Shown here: one piece after another, positions 30,118 through 40,537 of the stretch
How positions within the stretch are numbered: position 1 is the first letter of the stretch
How the letters are laid out: every line of letters starts with the position of its first letter
NCBI RefSeq assembly: GCF_004138165.1
Contig: NZ_RYFF01000006.1
Coordinates: 62,001 to 126,000, forward strand
Reading direction: 5' to 3'
Origin: Candidatus Chloroploca sp. Khr17
GTDB lineage: Bacteria > Chloroflexota > Chloroflexia > Chloroflexales > Chloroflexaceae
DNA length: 64,000 nt
Made by a program: the position numbers and the translations under genes
The notes under the pieces: model-generated
Seen by the model: the letters and a program-made list of their open reading frames with translations, nothing else
Told to the model about the DNA's origin: nothing
The model's database searches: none

Positions 30118-32241
30118 CTACGTCTCAACTGCCATCAACAGATTCTGGCCTTCCCAGGTCAAGAGCCCCCCCCCAAGAATGCGGACATTCGCATACCTTT
30201 GCTCGGTCAAAGCCAGAAAAGCCCGTTCACTCCGACGGCCACTGCGACAAACCAGGATAAGCGGGGCTTCGCGCGGCAGATCCGACGGATTGATGAGTAG
30301 GTCGCTCAGCGGAATCGAAATTGCCCCCGGGATATGGCCCAACCGGAACTCACGTGGTTCACGGACATCAACCACCAGAGGGGGCACCTTGTCGTGCATC
30401 ATCTTCCAGAGTTCATGGGCTGCAACTGTTGGGGCCGAGACACTGCCAAGCGGCAACAACGGAATGGGAGGAGCCCCACCCGGCAGGGTACGTTTGGGCA
30501 GCGAGTGGCACTCACGAAAGGCGCGCCACTCGCACTCATAGATGCAGACGGCTGGATCAAGAATTCGATAAAAGATCGTCTCAATCGCCAGATCTTCATC
30601 AAGAAAGCGCGCCGCCCCAACCTGATCATAAAACCCGGTCAAACGCATCCGTTCCAGCACCGGATCCCGCACCCGCACAAAATAGATCTCGCCCCCGCGA
30701 TCCCGTACGACCCGCCGCACATTTTCGAGCATACGAATGCCACTGATATCGCAATGCTGCACGCTATGCATGCGCAACAATAAAAACCGTTGCCCCGGTG
30801 GCGCATCAAGAATGCGAAGCAGTTCCTCTTCGATATGATTGACGGCCCCAAAATAGAGATCGCCCAGCACATCAACCACCGCCAGTTGTGGACATTGCGG
30901 ACGCTCGGGAAAAGCCGCCCAGTGACTGAAGGTCAGGTCAGGCAACACCGCGACCACCCGCGGCATACTGGTGCGCAACAGATAGTACCCCAACGACATC
31001 AACACCCCGATCAAGATGGCAAACTGCAGCGGGAGTACCAGCGTTGCCAGAAACGTGACCACCATAATCACCGCATCGCCCGGTGCTCCACGCCAGATCC
31101 GCTTCATCGAACGCAGATCGATCATGCTCCAGGCCGTCACTGCCAGTGCCCCGGCAAGCACAGCCAGCGGAATTTGGGCAATCACATCGCTCAAGACAAA
31201 CGCAGCCACCAGCACAAACACGCCACTGAACGCATTGCCAAGCGCCGTCATCCCGCCGGCCTGATAGCTGAGCGCTGAACGGTTAAACGAACCCGAACAG
31301 GGATGCCCACCAAAAAAACCAGCGGCAATATTCGCCATGCCCTGCCCAACAAATTCCTGATTGCTATCAAGACGCTGGCGCGAATGGCTCGCCACCGCCC
31401 GCGCAATCGCAACAGCCTCGACCAGGCCAATCAGCGCAATGGCAAGAGCGCCATTCGCCAGTTGCCCAATCAGATTGAGATCGAACAGTGGCAGCGATGT
31501 AAAGGGCGGCAAACCCTGGGGCAACGTGCCAAGCAAGCGCACTCCCTGCCCTTCAAGTTGCAACACCCAGGCACTGAGGCTGATCGCCGTCACGCCAACA
31601 AGCACCGCTGGCACCACGCGTGTGACCCGCGGCCAGAAAATGATCAAGCCAATCGTCGCCACACCAAGCACAAGTGACGGCACATGAACCGCCTCAAGCT
31701 GTGATACCGCCCCGATCACCGAACCAAGCGGGCCTTCAGTTGCAGGAATCGACAGGCGCAAGATCGGGCCAATCTGATTTGACATGATCAACAGGCCAGC
31801 GCCCGCTGTAAAACCCACCGCCACCGAATCAGAAACAAAGTTAACCAGAATCCCGAGGCGCGCAAGCCCCATCAGCAGCCTGATCAGCCCGGCAAGCACG
31901 GCAAGCAACCCGGCCGCCAGTAGAAACTCGGGCGAGCCAGGCAAAAAGAGCGGGGCCAGAATCGACAGGGTCAGAATCGAAGCCGTATTGGTTGGCCCAC
32001 TATTGAGATGGCTCGACGAACCCCAGAGTGCCCCGACCATTGAGGCAACAAAGGCCGTATAGAGCCCCATCGTTGGGGGAAGCCCGGCAAGCAGCGCAAA
32101 CGCGAGCGCTTGAGGAAGCAACACGAGGCCAACCGTCAACCCGGCAAGCAGATCAGACCGCAGGGCGACAAGAGGATAGCCACGCAAGAGACGCACCGGC
32201 TGGCTCAACAGCACCGGCATCGTCCGCAAATAAGCCAGCAT
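30118..32241 (-). CDS. SulP anion transporter with STAS and rhodanese domains
   Basis: A 707-aa fusion. Residues ~20-420 form the multi-helix SulP permease core, starting GLTVGLVLLPQALAFALLAG and including ANIAAGFFGGHPCSGSFNRS. A STAS domain follows (~440-560: VVDVLGDLYFGAVNHIEEEL, MHSVQHCDISGIRMLENV). The C terminus (~600-700) is a rhodanese domain with the active Cys in LVCRSGRRSERA. SulP proteins move sulfate, bicarbonate or other anions; the fused rhodanese hints at sulfur handling. The GlpX-like gene follows closely. Confidence 0.88.
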   Translation of the reverse strand: MLAYLRTMPVLLSQPVRLLRGYPLVALRSDLLAGLTVGLVLLPQALAFALLAGLPPTMGLYTAFVASMVGALWGSSSHLNSGPTNTASILTLSILAPLFLPGSPEFLLAAGLLAVLAGLIRLLMGLARLGILVNFVSDSVAVGFTAGAGLLIMSNQIGPILRLSIPATEGPLGSVIGAVSQLEAVHVPSLVLGVATIGLIIFWPRVTRVVPAVLVGVTAISLSAWVLQLEGQGVRLLGTLPQGLPPFTSLPLFDLNLIGQLANGALAIALIGLVEAVAIARAVASHSRQRLDSNQEFVGQGMANIAAGFFGGHPCSGSFNRSALSYQAGGMTALGNAFSGVFVLVAAFVLSDVIAQIPLAVLAGALAVTAWSMIDLRSMKRIWRGAPGDAVIMVVTFLATLVLPLQFAILIGVLMSLGYYLLRTSMPRVVAVLPDLTFSHWAAFPERPQCPQLAVVDVLGDLYFGAVNHIEEELLRILDAPPGQRFLLLRMHSVQHCDISGIRMLENVRRVVRDRGGEIYFVRVRDPVLERMRLTGFYDQVGAARFLDEDLAIETIFYRILDPAVCIYECEWRAFRECHSLPKRTLPGGAPPIPLLPLGSVSAPTVAAHELWKMMHDKVPPLVVDVREPREFRLGHIPGAISIPLSDLLINPSDLPREAPLILVCRSGRRSERAFLALTEQRYANVRILGGGLLTWEGQNLLMAVET

Positions 32242-32284
32242 GAGCCTGCCTCAATAACAGCGGTATGTTACACCGCCAAACGCG

Positions 32285-33337
32285 TCACTGTGGTGGTGCA
32301 GGAACCTGCTGGGTTAGACAATGCCAAGCCCCGAGGCCCCATACAAGCTCGGTACAATCAAGTCCCACCACCTCACGCTCAGGGAAACACTGTTGCAGGA
32401 TGGCCTGGGCCCGTTGATCATTGGTATGGTTAAAGAAGGGCACCAGTACCACCCGGTTCGCGACATAAAAATTGGCATAACTGGCAGGCAAGCGCTGACC
32501 TTCGTACACGACCGGTGGAGGCATCGGCAGCGTCAACACGGTCAAATGACGACCGGCCAGGTCAGTCATATGCTGCAAGCGGGCGAGATTCTCTTGCAAC
32601 ACATGGTAATTCTCATCAGACGGATCTTCTTCCACGGCTGCAAGCACGACCCCAGGGGCCACAAAGCGGGCGATATCATCAACGTGCCCATCGGTATCAT
32701 CGCCTACAATGCCCTCACCGAGCCAAAGAATGCGTTGCACCCCAAGGTATGTACAGAGTTGCGCCTCGATCTCGGCCTGGCTCAGCGTCGGATTGCGGTT
32801 TGGATTGAGCAGGCACTGCTCACTCGTCAGAAGCAACCCGGTGCCATCCACCTCAATCGAGCCACCCTCCAGCACCATCGAATTCGCAAAGCAGGGCGTA
32901 TCAAGATAGGCCGCCATCTGACGGGGAATCTCGTTATCGAGCTCAAACGGCGGGTATTTGCCCCCCCACGCATTATAGTTCCAGTCAATTGCCGCCACCT
33001 GCGGCTCTTCATCACGCACCACAAAGATCGCCCCGTGGTCACGGCACCAGGCATCATTGGTCGGAAAACGATGAAAAAAGAGCTCACCCGTTGCCCCAGC
33101 AGCAGCAAGCAAAGTGCGCGCTTGGGCTTCCATCGCCGCATCGTTCACATTGATATGCACCGGCTCAGAGCGCAGCAAAACCGCCACTGCCTGCGCGTAG
33201 ATCGGCAGAATTGCCTCAAGTTTGCCCGGCCAACTTGCCTTATTGTGCGGCCACGACAACCATGTCGCCTGATGGAGGACCCATTCTGGCGGCATCCGGT
33301 ACCCAAGTTCAACTGGAGTTGCGCGCATAGCTCTCAC
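32285..33337 (-). CDS. aguA: Agmatine deiminase
   Basis: A 350-aa enzyme of the peptidylarginine-deiminase fold that converts agmatine to N-carbamoylputrescine and ammonia. Signatures: PPEWVLHQATWLSWPHN at the N terminus, DAWCRDHGAIFVV, GGSIEVDGTG, GDDTDGHVDDIARF and the catalytic Cys340 in WHCLTQQVPAP. Its start overlaps the upstream aguB stop by four bases; the two enzymes act in sequence to make putrescine. Confidence 0.95.
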   Translation of the reverse strand: MRAMRATPVELGYRMPPEWVLHQATWLSWPHNKASWPGKLEAILPIYAQAVAVLLRSEPVHINVNDAAMEAQARTLLAAAGATGELFFHRFPTNDAWCRDHGAIFVVRDEEPQVAAIDWNYNAWGGKYPPFELDNEIPRQMAAYLDTPCFANSMVLEGGSIEVDGTGLLLTSEQCLLNPNRNPTLSQAEIEAQLCTYLGVQRILWLGEGIVGDDTDGHVDDIARFVAPGVVLAAVEEDPSDENYHVLQENLARLQHMTDLAGRHLTVLTLPMPPPVVYEGQRLPASYANFYVANRVVLVPFFNHTNDQRAQAILQQCFPEREVVGLDCTELVWGLGAWHCLTQQVPAPPQ

Positions 33338-34218
33338 TCATCAATAAAACGGCGCGTGATGTCGGCATAGGCATCGATCCGGCGGTCACGCAGGAACGGC
33401 CAGTGGGTACGCTGCACATCAAGCTTGCCCAGATCAACCGGCACAACCAGTACCGCAGGCGCATCCACTGGCGCAAGCGCCAGGATCGTACCCTGGGGAT
33501 CACTCACAAAACTCTGCCCCCAGAACTCGATGCCACCCTCGGGATCGCCTTCGTGACCAGTGCGATTCACACTCACCACATAACATCCATTGGCGACCCC
33601 GTGCGAGCGCTGAATCAACTCCCAACTCTGGTGCTGAGCCGCGCCATGCGCGGCCTTTTCAGAAGGATGCCAGCCAATCGCCGTCGGGTAAAAGAGGATA
33701 TCCGCGCCACGCAGGGCCGTCAAGCGGGCACCCTCGGGATACCACTGATCCCAACAGATCAGCACCCCAAGCCGCCCAAAACGCGAGGGAAAGACTTTGA
33801 AACCAAGATCACCGGGGGTAAAGTAGAACTTCTCATAGAAGAGCGGATCATCGGGGATGTGCATCTTGCGATACTTGCCAAGATAGCTCCCATCGGCATC
33901 TAGCACCGCAGCGGTATTATGGTAAAGACCTTCGGCCCGCTTTTCAAACAGGCTGACAATCAAAACCACCCCGAGCTCACGGGCCAGTTGACCAAAGCGC
34001 TCGGTGGAAGGACCCGGTACCGGCTCGGCCAGTTGAAAATGATCATGATCTTCACGCTGGCAAAAATAGAGCGACCGGAAGAGTTCGGGCAAACAGATGA
34101 TCTGTGCCCCACGGGCGGCAGCCTCACGAATACCCGCCTCGGCGCGACGATCATTCTCGGCGGCCTCAGCCGTCAGTCGCAACTGCACCACCCCGAGGTG
34201 AACCTGCTGAGCGGCCAT
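33334..34218 (-). CDS. aguB: N-carbamoylputrescine amidohydrolase
   Basis: A 294-aa nitrilase-superfamily enzyme that hydrolyses N-carbamoylputrescine to putrescine, CO2 and ammonia. The catalytic triad is visible as E45 in CLPELF, K118 in YRKMHIPDDP and C155 in LICWDQWYPE. PDDPLFYEKFYFTPGD is characteristic of AguB. GAGGAG precedes ATG 34218; the frame is open to 34254. It is the first gene of the aguB-aguA pair. Confidence 0.95.
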   Translation of the reverse strand: MAAQQVHLGVVQLRLTAEAAENDRRAEAGIREAAARGAQIICLPELFRSLYFCQREDHDHFQLAEPVPGPSTERFGQLARELGVVLIVSLFEKRAEGLYHNTAAVLDADGSYLGKYRKMHIPDDPLFYEKFYFTPGDLGFKVFPSRFGRLGVLICWDQWYPEGARLTALRGADILFYPTAIGWHPSEKAAHGAAQHQSWELIQRSHGVANGCYVVSVNRTGHEGDPEGGIEFWGQSFVSDPQGTILALAPVDAPAVLVVPVDLGKLDVQRTHWPFLRDRRIDAYADITRRFIDE

Positions 34219-34292
34219 GTCTCTCCTCATCCCTGGGCTATCCTCCCTCAGCATTGTACCATAGACCAGATTATACCCTTACGCCCCCCAAA

Positions 34293-34339
34293 AGGGCTAC
34301 TTCGAGATGCCAGAAAAGCTGGCATCTCGAAGTAGCCCT
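34293..34339. terminator. 21-bp perfect hairpin after the WecA-like gene
   Basis: Arms 34293-34313 and 34319-34339 pair exactly with a five-base loop. It lies 14 bp past the stop of the minus-strand WecA-like gene and upstream of aguB. Probable terminator of the surface-polymer/recN transcript. Confidence 0.6.
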
Positions 34340-34352
34340 GGTTTTGAGGTCG

Positions 34353-35375
34353 TCAGCCCTGCCCAGATCCCCCACGAGGGCACGCCCGTTCCAGCCAGAT
34401 CAGCGCCGCAACCCCCACCGCAGCCATCATCACCGCCACAAAATAGGCCTCGACCATCGTGGCCCGCGTCAGGTACACCCCCACCATGCCCGCCGCACCA
34501 CCAAGCAGATAACAGGTCAGAACCGCCTCGCGCCGGGTCAACCCGAGCGCATGCAGGCGGTGCGACAGGTGATCTTTGCCCGCAGTTGTGAATGGGTTGA
34601 CCCCACGCCGCATGCGTGAGACAACCACCAGGCTCGTGTCAAAGAGGGGCACCGCGAGAATGCAGAGCGGCACCATCCATGTAACAACCGGGGTGCTGCT
34701 TGGGAAACGGAGCTTGATCGCCAGCGCCGCCAGCATAAAGCCGAGAAAGAGACTGCCTGTATCGCCCATAAAGACAGTTGCCGGGTTGAGGTTGTAGCGT
34801 AAAAAGCCGATGCACGCACCAATCAAGGCCGCTGCCATTGCGCCAACCAGCACCTGTCGTGGCTCGTTCATTGCCGCAAGCAAGAGAAAAAAGGTCGCCG
34901 CAATCGTCGTAATCCCACCCGATAGGCCATCCATATTATCGAGAAAGTTGATCGCGTTGGTAATAATGACGACCCAGAGCAACGTCACAAGCCAGTCGAG
35001 CCAGATCAGCGGAAAGAGTTGCACCTGCGTGCCACCAAGTAACAAGACGATCCCGGCCAGCAGTTGACCCGCCAATTTCGCCCACGCACTGAGGCCCCAC
35101 CGGTCATCGGCCAACCCAAAGAGCGAGACCAGGGTCGCCCCAACCAGGATCGCGATCAACTCGACAATATACGCCCGATCACCAAACAGAATCAGCGCCG
35201 CCACAAAACTGCCATAGATCGCCAACCCACCCAACAGCGGCACCGGGGTGATATGCAGATCACGCACGCGTGGCACCGCAACCACCCCCGCCCGCAACGC
35301 TAGACGCCGAACCAGCGGCGTCGCTAGCATCGAAAAAGTCAGCGCGACGATGGCGATCAGGGCCGTCTGAATCAT
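34353..35375 (-). CDS. WecA/MraY-family undecaprenyl-phosphate sugar-1-P transferase
   Basis: A 340-aa polytopic membrane enzyme with ~10 helices that moves a UDP-sugar-1-phosphate onto a lipid carrier at the inner face of the membrane. Family motifs: [49 protein letters not shown] and the C-terminal cytosolic [18 protein letters not shown]. Absence of MraY-specific marks points to the WecA/TagO branch. It begins 1 bp after the O-antigen-ligase gene stop, so both serve surface polysaccharide synthesis. Confidence 0.88.
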   Translation of the reverse strand: MIQTALIAIVALTFSMLATPLVRRLALRAGVVAVPRVRDLHITPVPLLGGLAIYGSFVAALILFGDRAYIVELIAILVGATLVSLFGLADDRWGLSAWAKLAGQLLAGIVLLLGGTQVQLFPLIWLDWLVTLLWVVIITNAINFLDNMDGLSGGITTIAATFFLLLAAMNEPRQVLVGAMAAALIGACIGFLRYNLNPATVFMGDTGSLFLGFMLAALAIKLRFPSSTPVVTWMVPLCILAVPLFDTSLVVVSRMRRGVNPFTTAGKDHLSHRLHALGLTRREAVLTCYLLGGAAGMVGVYLTRATMVEAYFVAVMMAAVGVAALIWLERACPRGGSGQG

Positions 35376-35376
35376 G

Positions 35377-38300
35377 CTAGGGTGCTCCCTGCAATTGCTC
35401 GAAGTAGGCGATCAGTTGTTGCGCCTCAGCAATTGTGGCTTCGTTCCCCGTCCCCGCCTCGAGTCGCCCGATCAACGCTCGCAACTCGGCGACTGCATCG
35501 GCATGCCGCGACACTTCGCTTAGCACAATCGCATAGTTGCGAATATAGTTGAGGTTATTTGGTTCGAGTTCAGCCGCTCGAGCATATGCAACTAGCGCTG
35601 CCTCGGTGTCACCACCACGCACCGACAACAGACCAGCCACCGTGTGCAGCAAGGCAAGATCGGTGCGCAAGCTTTGCGCTGCGCTGCTCTGCGGGTCAAG
35701 TTTCTGGTAACGCTCCTCTTGGGTTGCGATCACGCGCAGATAGGCATCACGCAACTGCAGGATCAACTCGGGTTGCTCGGCTAGCGCATTGGCGACATTC
35801 TCAATTGAATTGACCGTCTGGCGGGCCGAGATACCGATGGCTTGACTATACGCATTGGTCGCCGCAACCAGATCTTGATTGCGCGACAGGGTCAGATCGG
35901 CAAGCCTGATATACGTGTCAACATAACGCTGGTCAAGCGCCGCCGAACGCTGAAGCAACTCCTCGGCCCGCGCAAAAGCAGCCTGAGCCTCTTCCGTCTG
36001 CCCCTCGGCGATCAACTGATCACCCTTGAGAATCAAGACCCCCGCAAACTCGTTGAGCAGCGTGACATCCTGAGGGGCCAACTCTTCGACCTGATCGTAC
36101 CAACTGAGCGCATTTTCGAGGTGTGCCGGGTCATTCGACCAGCGATACCAGACACTGTTGAGCCGCCCAAGATTGGCAAAATGGTCTTTGTTCAGCGGGC
36201 TCCGGTTATGTGCATGCAGCAAGACTGCCTCGGCATAACTCATCAATTCATTCGGGCTGCTCTGCTGCACAAAAGCGGCAATCGCATTGCTCGATTCAAG
36301 CCCCAAGAGCACCGTGAGTTGAGGATCGTCTTTGGGAGTGCCGAGTTCAGGGCTTTGCGCACGTACCGTATCAGCAAGCGACATCAGCACCCGCCCAAGG
36401 TTCAAGTAGTAGAAATCTTCGCGTGTATTGAGGCGAACCGTTTGCAGATACTCATTGAGGGCCACGATCAAGCCATCAGCCGATGCCTCGGCGCGTTCAC
36501 TCAGCCCCTGGGCTTGCTGGAAGTGCATATCGGCCCTGATCGGATTGAAATTAAAGCTGAAAATGGCAATGAAGGTGAGTACAGCAATCATGCTATAGGC
36601 AAAGATCGGCCCCGCCCCTGGCACCGTATTGCGTGAACGCGCCGCGTTGCTTCCACGTGCAACCTGCTGACCACGCGCCGGCCCCTTGCGCCGTTTCCCA
36701 GTCGCCTGTCCACCACGGTGAACCTGCGCAGCACTTGCGCCATCTTCAGGTACGGTAGCCACGGCTGGTTCCGGTGGCGCAAGCGAGAGGTGATAGTGCC
36801 CCGCCAGAGCTCCACCCGTCACGGTCATTGCCAGCACCATCCAGAAGTGGGTCAGGGTCGAGACAATGGGAATACCCGTCAAGCCCTCGACAAACGTTGC
36901 AGTAATTGTACTCAAACAGGCAATGAAAAAGACCTGCCAGCGCCAACTCGCACTGTTGCGCATCAGTTTCCAGCTCAAGAAGACAAAGCTCACGAGCAGG
37001 AAAAGATAACTGACCAGGCCCAGCAACCCTCGGGTCACCAGTTCATCAAGCAGCGCCTGGTGGGATCGGTCTGGTGAAGCCCCACGCGCCTCGATATTGG
37101 CCAGCGAAGGTGGATAAAACGGGTTAAAAGCGACAAACATGCTCTCGGGGCCCCAGCCAATCACCGCACGCACTGGATCGCTCATAATCAACGCGACCGC
37201 GCCGCCCGCATGCTCATCGCCAATCCAAATCAACCGCCGCACCAGGCCCGTACCTTCACCGACTTCGAGCAAACGCCCCATGCGCCCGATGTAGGGCACT
37301 TGGCGCAGTTGCTCAAACACAGGTGCGTTCGACAGGTTGAACGTGATCAGAAAACCACCGACAGCCAGCGTCAACGTGACCCAACTGATCAAAAGACCAC
37401 GGAAGAGGCGCGCCCGCGCCATCTGCTCGGTCGCCCTGGCATGACGCCAGGCTTGCCACAGCACAAGCGAGAAGAAGACAAAGAGCCCCGCCCCGAGACC
37501 AATCCACGGGCCACGACTCTGCGAAAAGACAATTGCCACTAGCAGCATCAGGGCCGCCAGGCTAGCCGCCGCCCCGTCAAGCAACCGACCGGCACGGGTT
37601 GGCTCAAGCGGGCGACGTGGCAACGTCATCCCCAGGGCATACGCCCCAATCAGCGCGGCAAGCGACGCAAAAAACCAGAGGCTCCAGTCACTTGCATGAG
37701 CCGCCTGATCACTGGTCAATAACGTCTGCGCCCCACTGCCCGCCGAGATGGCAAACTGCATTGCAAAGACCAGCAGAAAGCCCATCGTGAAGAGACCGGG
37801 CCAGAGCGGCATACGTCGGTCGCCGCGGTCAAAATTGGTCGTCAGCAGCCACCAGATCGTCGTCGTCGCCACAATCGAACCCGGCCAGACCCACCAGTAG
37901 CGTGCATCAATAACCCGGATCACGGCCCCAAATTTAATCGTCGCCAGCAAGAGCATCAAACCGGCCAGCACCAGCAGTGCCCGCACCAGGATCCACAACC
38001 ACTCACGCCCGAGCAACGGCCCCGCCTGTGGGGCCGTTGGGGCGTCACTGAAGGCAACAAGCGACCGGTAGAGCGCGAAGGGCACGATCATGATCATATA
38101 AGCGGCCACAAAGATCGAGTTGCCCATCGTCGAGGCAATGCGGGTCAACACATCGCCGCGCCAGGGCAGTGGATCGAGGCCGAAGTGCTGCAAAAGCCCG
38201 TAGCCCGCTACGGCGATCCCCGTCGCAATCATCATGGTGACCATGCGTTCAAGCTGTTCGCGGTGACGCAACGTCACCAGAATCACGATAAACAGCATGA

Positions 38301-38718
38301 TGTACGAGAGATTCGTATACGTTCCCTGAAGGCGCTGGTACGATCCCCAGAAGCTCATCCAGGGCGTCACCGACGTGATCGTCGTCAGCAAAAAGACCCC
38401 TGCATACACTGTGGTTGGCACAGCTAGAGGAATGGCCGCAAATCTTCGCCAAAGTGGCGGCACCGGTTTGGCCTCTTCGGGCGGGGGATCGGTTACGGCA
38501 GGTTTGCGTTTCTCACCTGACAACCAGCCATCAAGCAGACCAATCAGCACGGCAGCGGCCCCGACCAGTGCCAGCGAACGCAGCACTGCGATCTTGTCGG
38601 GTTCGAAATGGCGGGCCGAATAGAGATTAAAATAGAGTGGAATAAAAGTCAGGGCAAGCAACCAACTGGCCTCGGCAATACGTGCCGCCCAGCGGCTGAC
38701 AGACGTGTTCGCAGTCAT
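35377..38718 (-). CDS. O-antigen ligase/polymerase-like membrane protein with TPR tail
   Basis: An 1113-aa protein. The N-terminal half (~20-660) has about twelve membrane helices in the pattern of Wzy/WaaL-type O-antigen ligases, with a long outer loop carrying [20 protein letters not shown] and [20 protein letters not shown], close to the Wzy_C signature. The C-terminal ~400 residues are tetratricopeptide-like repeats ([20 protein letters not shown]-like units, ending [20 protein letters not shown]). It should join or polymerise surface glycans. It overlaps recN by four bases and abuts the WecA-like gene. Confidence 0.82.
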   Translation of the reverse strand: MTANTSVSRWAARIAEASWLLALTFIPLYFNLYSARHFEPDKIAVLRSLALVGAAAVLIGLLDGWLSGEKRKPAVTDPPPEEAKPVPPLWRRFAAIPLAVPTTVYAGVFLLTTITSVTPWMSFWGSYQRLQGTYTNLSYIMLFIVILVTLRHREQLERMVTMMIATGIAVAGYGLLQHFGLDPLPWRGDVLTRIASTMGNSIFVAAYMIMIVPFALYRSLVAFSDAPTAPQAGPLLGREWLWILVRALLVLAGLMLLLATIKFGAVIRVIDARYWWVWPGSIVATTTIWWLLTTNFDRGDRRMPLWPGLFTMGFLLVFAMQFAISAGSGAQTLLTSDQAAHASDWSLWFFASLAALIGAYALGMTLPRRPLEPTRAGRLLDGAAASLAALMLLVAIVFSQSRGPWIGLGAGLFVFFSLVLWQAWRHARATEQMARARLFRGLLISWVTLTLAVGGFLITFNLSNAPVFEQLRQVPYIGRMGRLLEVGEGTGLVRRLIWIGDEHAGGAVALIMSDPVRAVIGWGPESMFVAFNPFYPPSLANIEARGASPDRSHQALLDELVTRGLLGLVSYLFLLVSFVFLSWKLMRNSASWRWQVFFIACLSTITATFVEGLTGIPIVSTLTHFWMVLAMTVTGGALAGHYHLSLAPPEPAVATVPEDGASAAQVHRGGQATGKRRKGPARGQQVARGSNAARSRNTVPGAGPIFAYSMIAVLTFIAIFSFNFNPIRADMHFQQAQGLSERAEASADGLIVALNEYLQTVRLNTREDFYYLNLGRVLMSLADTVRAQSPELGTPKDDPQLTVLLGLESSNAIAAFVQQSSPNELMSYAEAVLLHAHNRSPLNKDHFANLGRLNSVWYRWSNDPAHLENALSWYDQVEELAPQDVTLLNEFAGVLILKGDQLIAEGQTEEAQAAFARAEELLQRSAALDQRYVDTYIRLADLTLSRNQDLVAATNAYSQAIGISARQTVNSIENVANALAEQPELILQLRDAYLRVIATQEERYQKLDPQSSAAQSLRTDLALLHTVAGLLSVRGGDTEAALVAYARAAELEPNNLNYIRNYAIVLSEVSRHADAVAELRALIGRLEAGTGNEATIAEAQQLIAYFEQLQGAP

Positions 38719-40472
38719 GGCGTAGATACCTGTCGCTTCACTTTCCAGGCAATGGCCCGCTCGATGATTTCGCGGGCGTTGGCGCGACTATGCTCGCTGG
38801 GGCTACCATCAAGCATGGCCGCGAGTTCATCAATCCGTTGGTGCTCATCAAGACGTTGAACCTGTGTACGCGTGCGTCCAGGCTCAAACTCTTTCCGAAT
38901 ATGGTAATGCGTATCGGCAAACGCAGCGACCTGTGGAAGGTGCGAGATGCAGATGACCTGATGATTCTCGGTGATCGTCCAGAGTTTCTGGCCGACCACC
39001 TGGCCAGCACGCCCGCCGACGCCAACATCAATTTCATCAAAAATGAGGGTTGCGACTTCATCGACCCGCGAGAGAATTGATTTCAGCGCAAGCAGCAAGC
39101 GGGCACTCTCGCCACCCGAGGCAATCTTCGCCAGGGGCTTGAGTGGTTCGCCAGGATTCGGCGCAATTTGAAATTCAACCTGATCAATGCCAGTGCGATC
39201 AACTGCCACCTTGCGCCCCGCCAACGGTATACCCTGCTGATCAGGGGTCTGCTTGATGCTGACAAAGAAGCGCACCTGCGGCATTGCGAGATCGCCCATC
39301 GCACCTTCGATACGCTGGGCCAGTTCATCACCAACCTCGCGTCGTCGCTGCGACAAGCGACTGGCAAGACTCCCCAATTCGGCCAGGGTTGCCGCCTCTT
39401 GTCGTTCAAGTTCGACAATATGCACCGCGCTATTTTGCAAGCGCTCAATCTCGGTCTCGGCATTGGCCGCCCGTTCGACCAGGCTGGCAAGATCGCCCCC
39501 ATATTTGCGCTGCAAATCACGCAGCACCGTCAACCGATCTTCGAGGGCATCAAGACGGCCTGGATCGGCATCAAGCCCGAGGCGGTAGGTACGCAGGGCA
39601 GCCGCCAAGTCTTCAAGCTGGTAATGCAACTCGCTCGCCGTCGTCGCCATACTCTCTACCGAAGGATCAAGGCGCGCCAGTTCGGCCAGATTACCCGCAA
39701 CTGTGGCGATCAACTCGATGATTGGACGACCAGGCGTACGTCCACCTTCGCGCCCCGCATACAGGTCGGCATACGCTTCCGTCGCCAACCCGGTCACCCG
39801 CGCCATATTTTGCACCACCTGCCGCTCACGCACCAGATCTTCTTCTTCACCCGGTCGCACCCTGGCGGCGGTCACATCCTCGATCAGAAAGCGCAACTCT
39901 TCGATTCGCGCCTGACGCTGGGCCTCGTTGCGCCGCAGATCAGCCAACTCATTGCGAAGACCGCGGAGGATCTGCACCTGGCTGGCAACCTGTTCGCGAA
40001 GGGAGAGCAATTCGCCAAAACGGTCAAGCATCTCGAGATGCGTTCGCGGATTAAAGAGCGAGAGGCCCTCGTGCTGCCCGTGGATGTCAATCAAGCGCCC
40101 ACCAAGCTCACGCAGCACCGCCGTATTGACCGCACGCCCATTGATCCGTGCGACACTTCGTCCTGACTCAGCACTGATCTCACGCACAACAATGACTTGC
40201 CCGTCATCATCATCAAGCAGATCATGCTCACGTAGCAGCGGGGCCACTTGGGGGCAATCGTCCAGGCTAAAGACACCCTCGATCCGCGCACGCGTGCAAC
40301 CCGCCCGCACAAATGTAACATCAACCTTTTCGCCCCGTAACATGCCCAGCGCATCAATAATAATTGACTTGCCCGCCCCGGTCTCACCGGTCAACACCGT
40401 AAAACCTTCACCAAGGCGAAGGTGTAGACGATCAATAATGGCAAAATCACGGATCTGCAGCTCAAGTAGCAT
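38715..40472 (-). CDS. recN: DNA repair protein RecN
   Basis: SMC-like repair ATPase of 585 aa. Walker A GETGAGKSIIIDAL is at 29-42; IDIHGQHE and coiled-coil arms follow; the signature is KIASGGESARLLLALK; Walker B is LIFDEIDVGVGG; the late VICISHLPQVAAFADTHYHI is RecN-typical. It holds broken DNA ends together in recombination repair. ATG 40472 gives the family-typical MLLELQIRDFAIID start. Its stop overlaps the start of a surface-polymer gene, an unusual functional pairing. Confidence 0.95.
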   Translation of the reverse strand: MLLELQIRDFAIIDRLHLRLGEGFTVLTGETGAGKSIIIDALGMLRGEKVDVTFVRAGCTRARIEGVFSLDDCPQVAPLLREHDLLDDDDGQVIVVREISAESGRSVARINGRAVNTAVLRELGGRLIDIHGQHEGLSLFNPRTHLEMLDRFGELLSLREQVASQVQILRGLRNELADLRRNEAQRQARIEELRFLIEDVTAARVRPGEEEDLVRERQVVQNMARVTGLATEAYADLYAGREGGRTPGRPIIELIATVAGNLAELARLDPSVESMATTASELHYQLEDLAAALRTYRLGLDADPGRLDALEDRLTVLRDLQRKYGGDLASLVERAANAETEIERLQNSAVHIVELERQEAATLAELGSLASRLSQRRREVGDELAQRIEGAMGDLAMPQVRFFVSIKQTPDQQGIPLAGRKVAVDRTGIDQVEFQIAPNPGEPLKPLAKIASGGESARLLLALKSILSRVDEVATLIFDEIDVGVGGRAGQVVGQKLWTITENHQVICISHLPQVAAFADTHYHIRKEFEPGRTRTQVQRLDEHQRIDELAAMLDGSPSEHSRANAREIIERAIAWKVKRQVSTP

Positions 40473-40537
40473 AAAAAATAGCACGCACAAAAGAGCTATG
40501 GATCACCACTAAAAAGCATTGTACCACAACGCCCCTG

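Noticed and set aside
39168-40166. Plus-strand open frame of 332 codons
   Set aside because: Antisense to recN, which is full length and has all its motifs; the translated product looks like no protein family.
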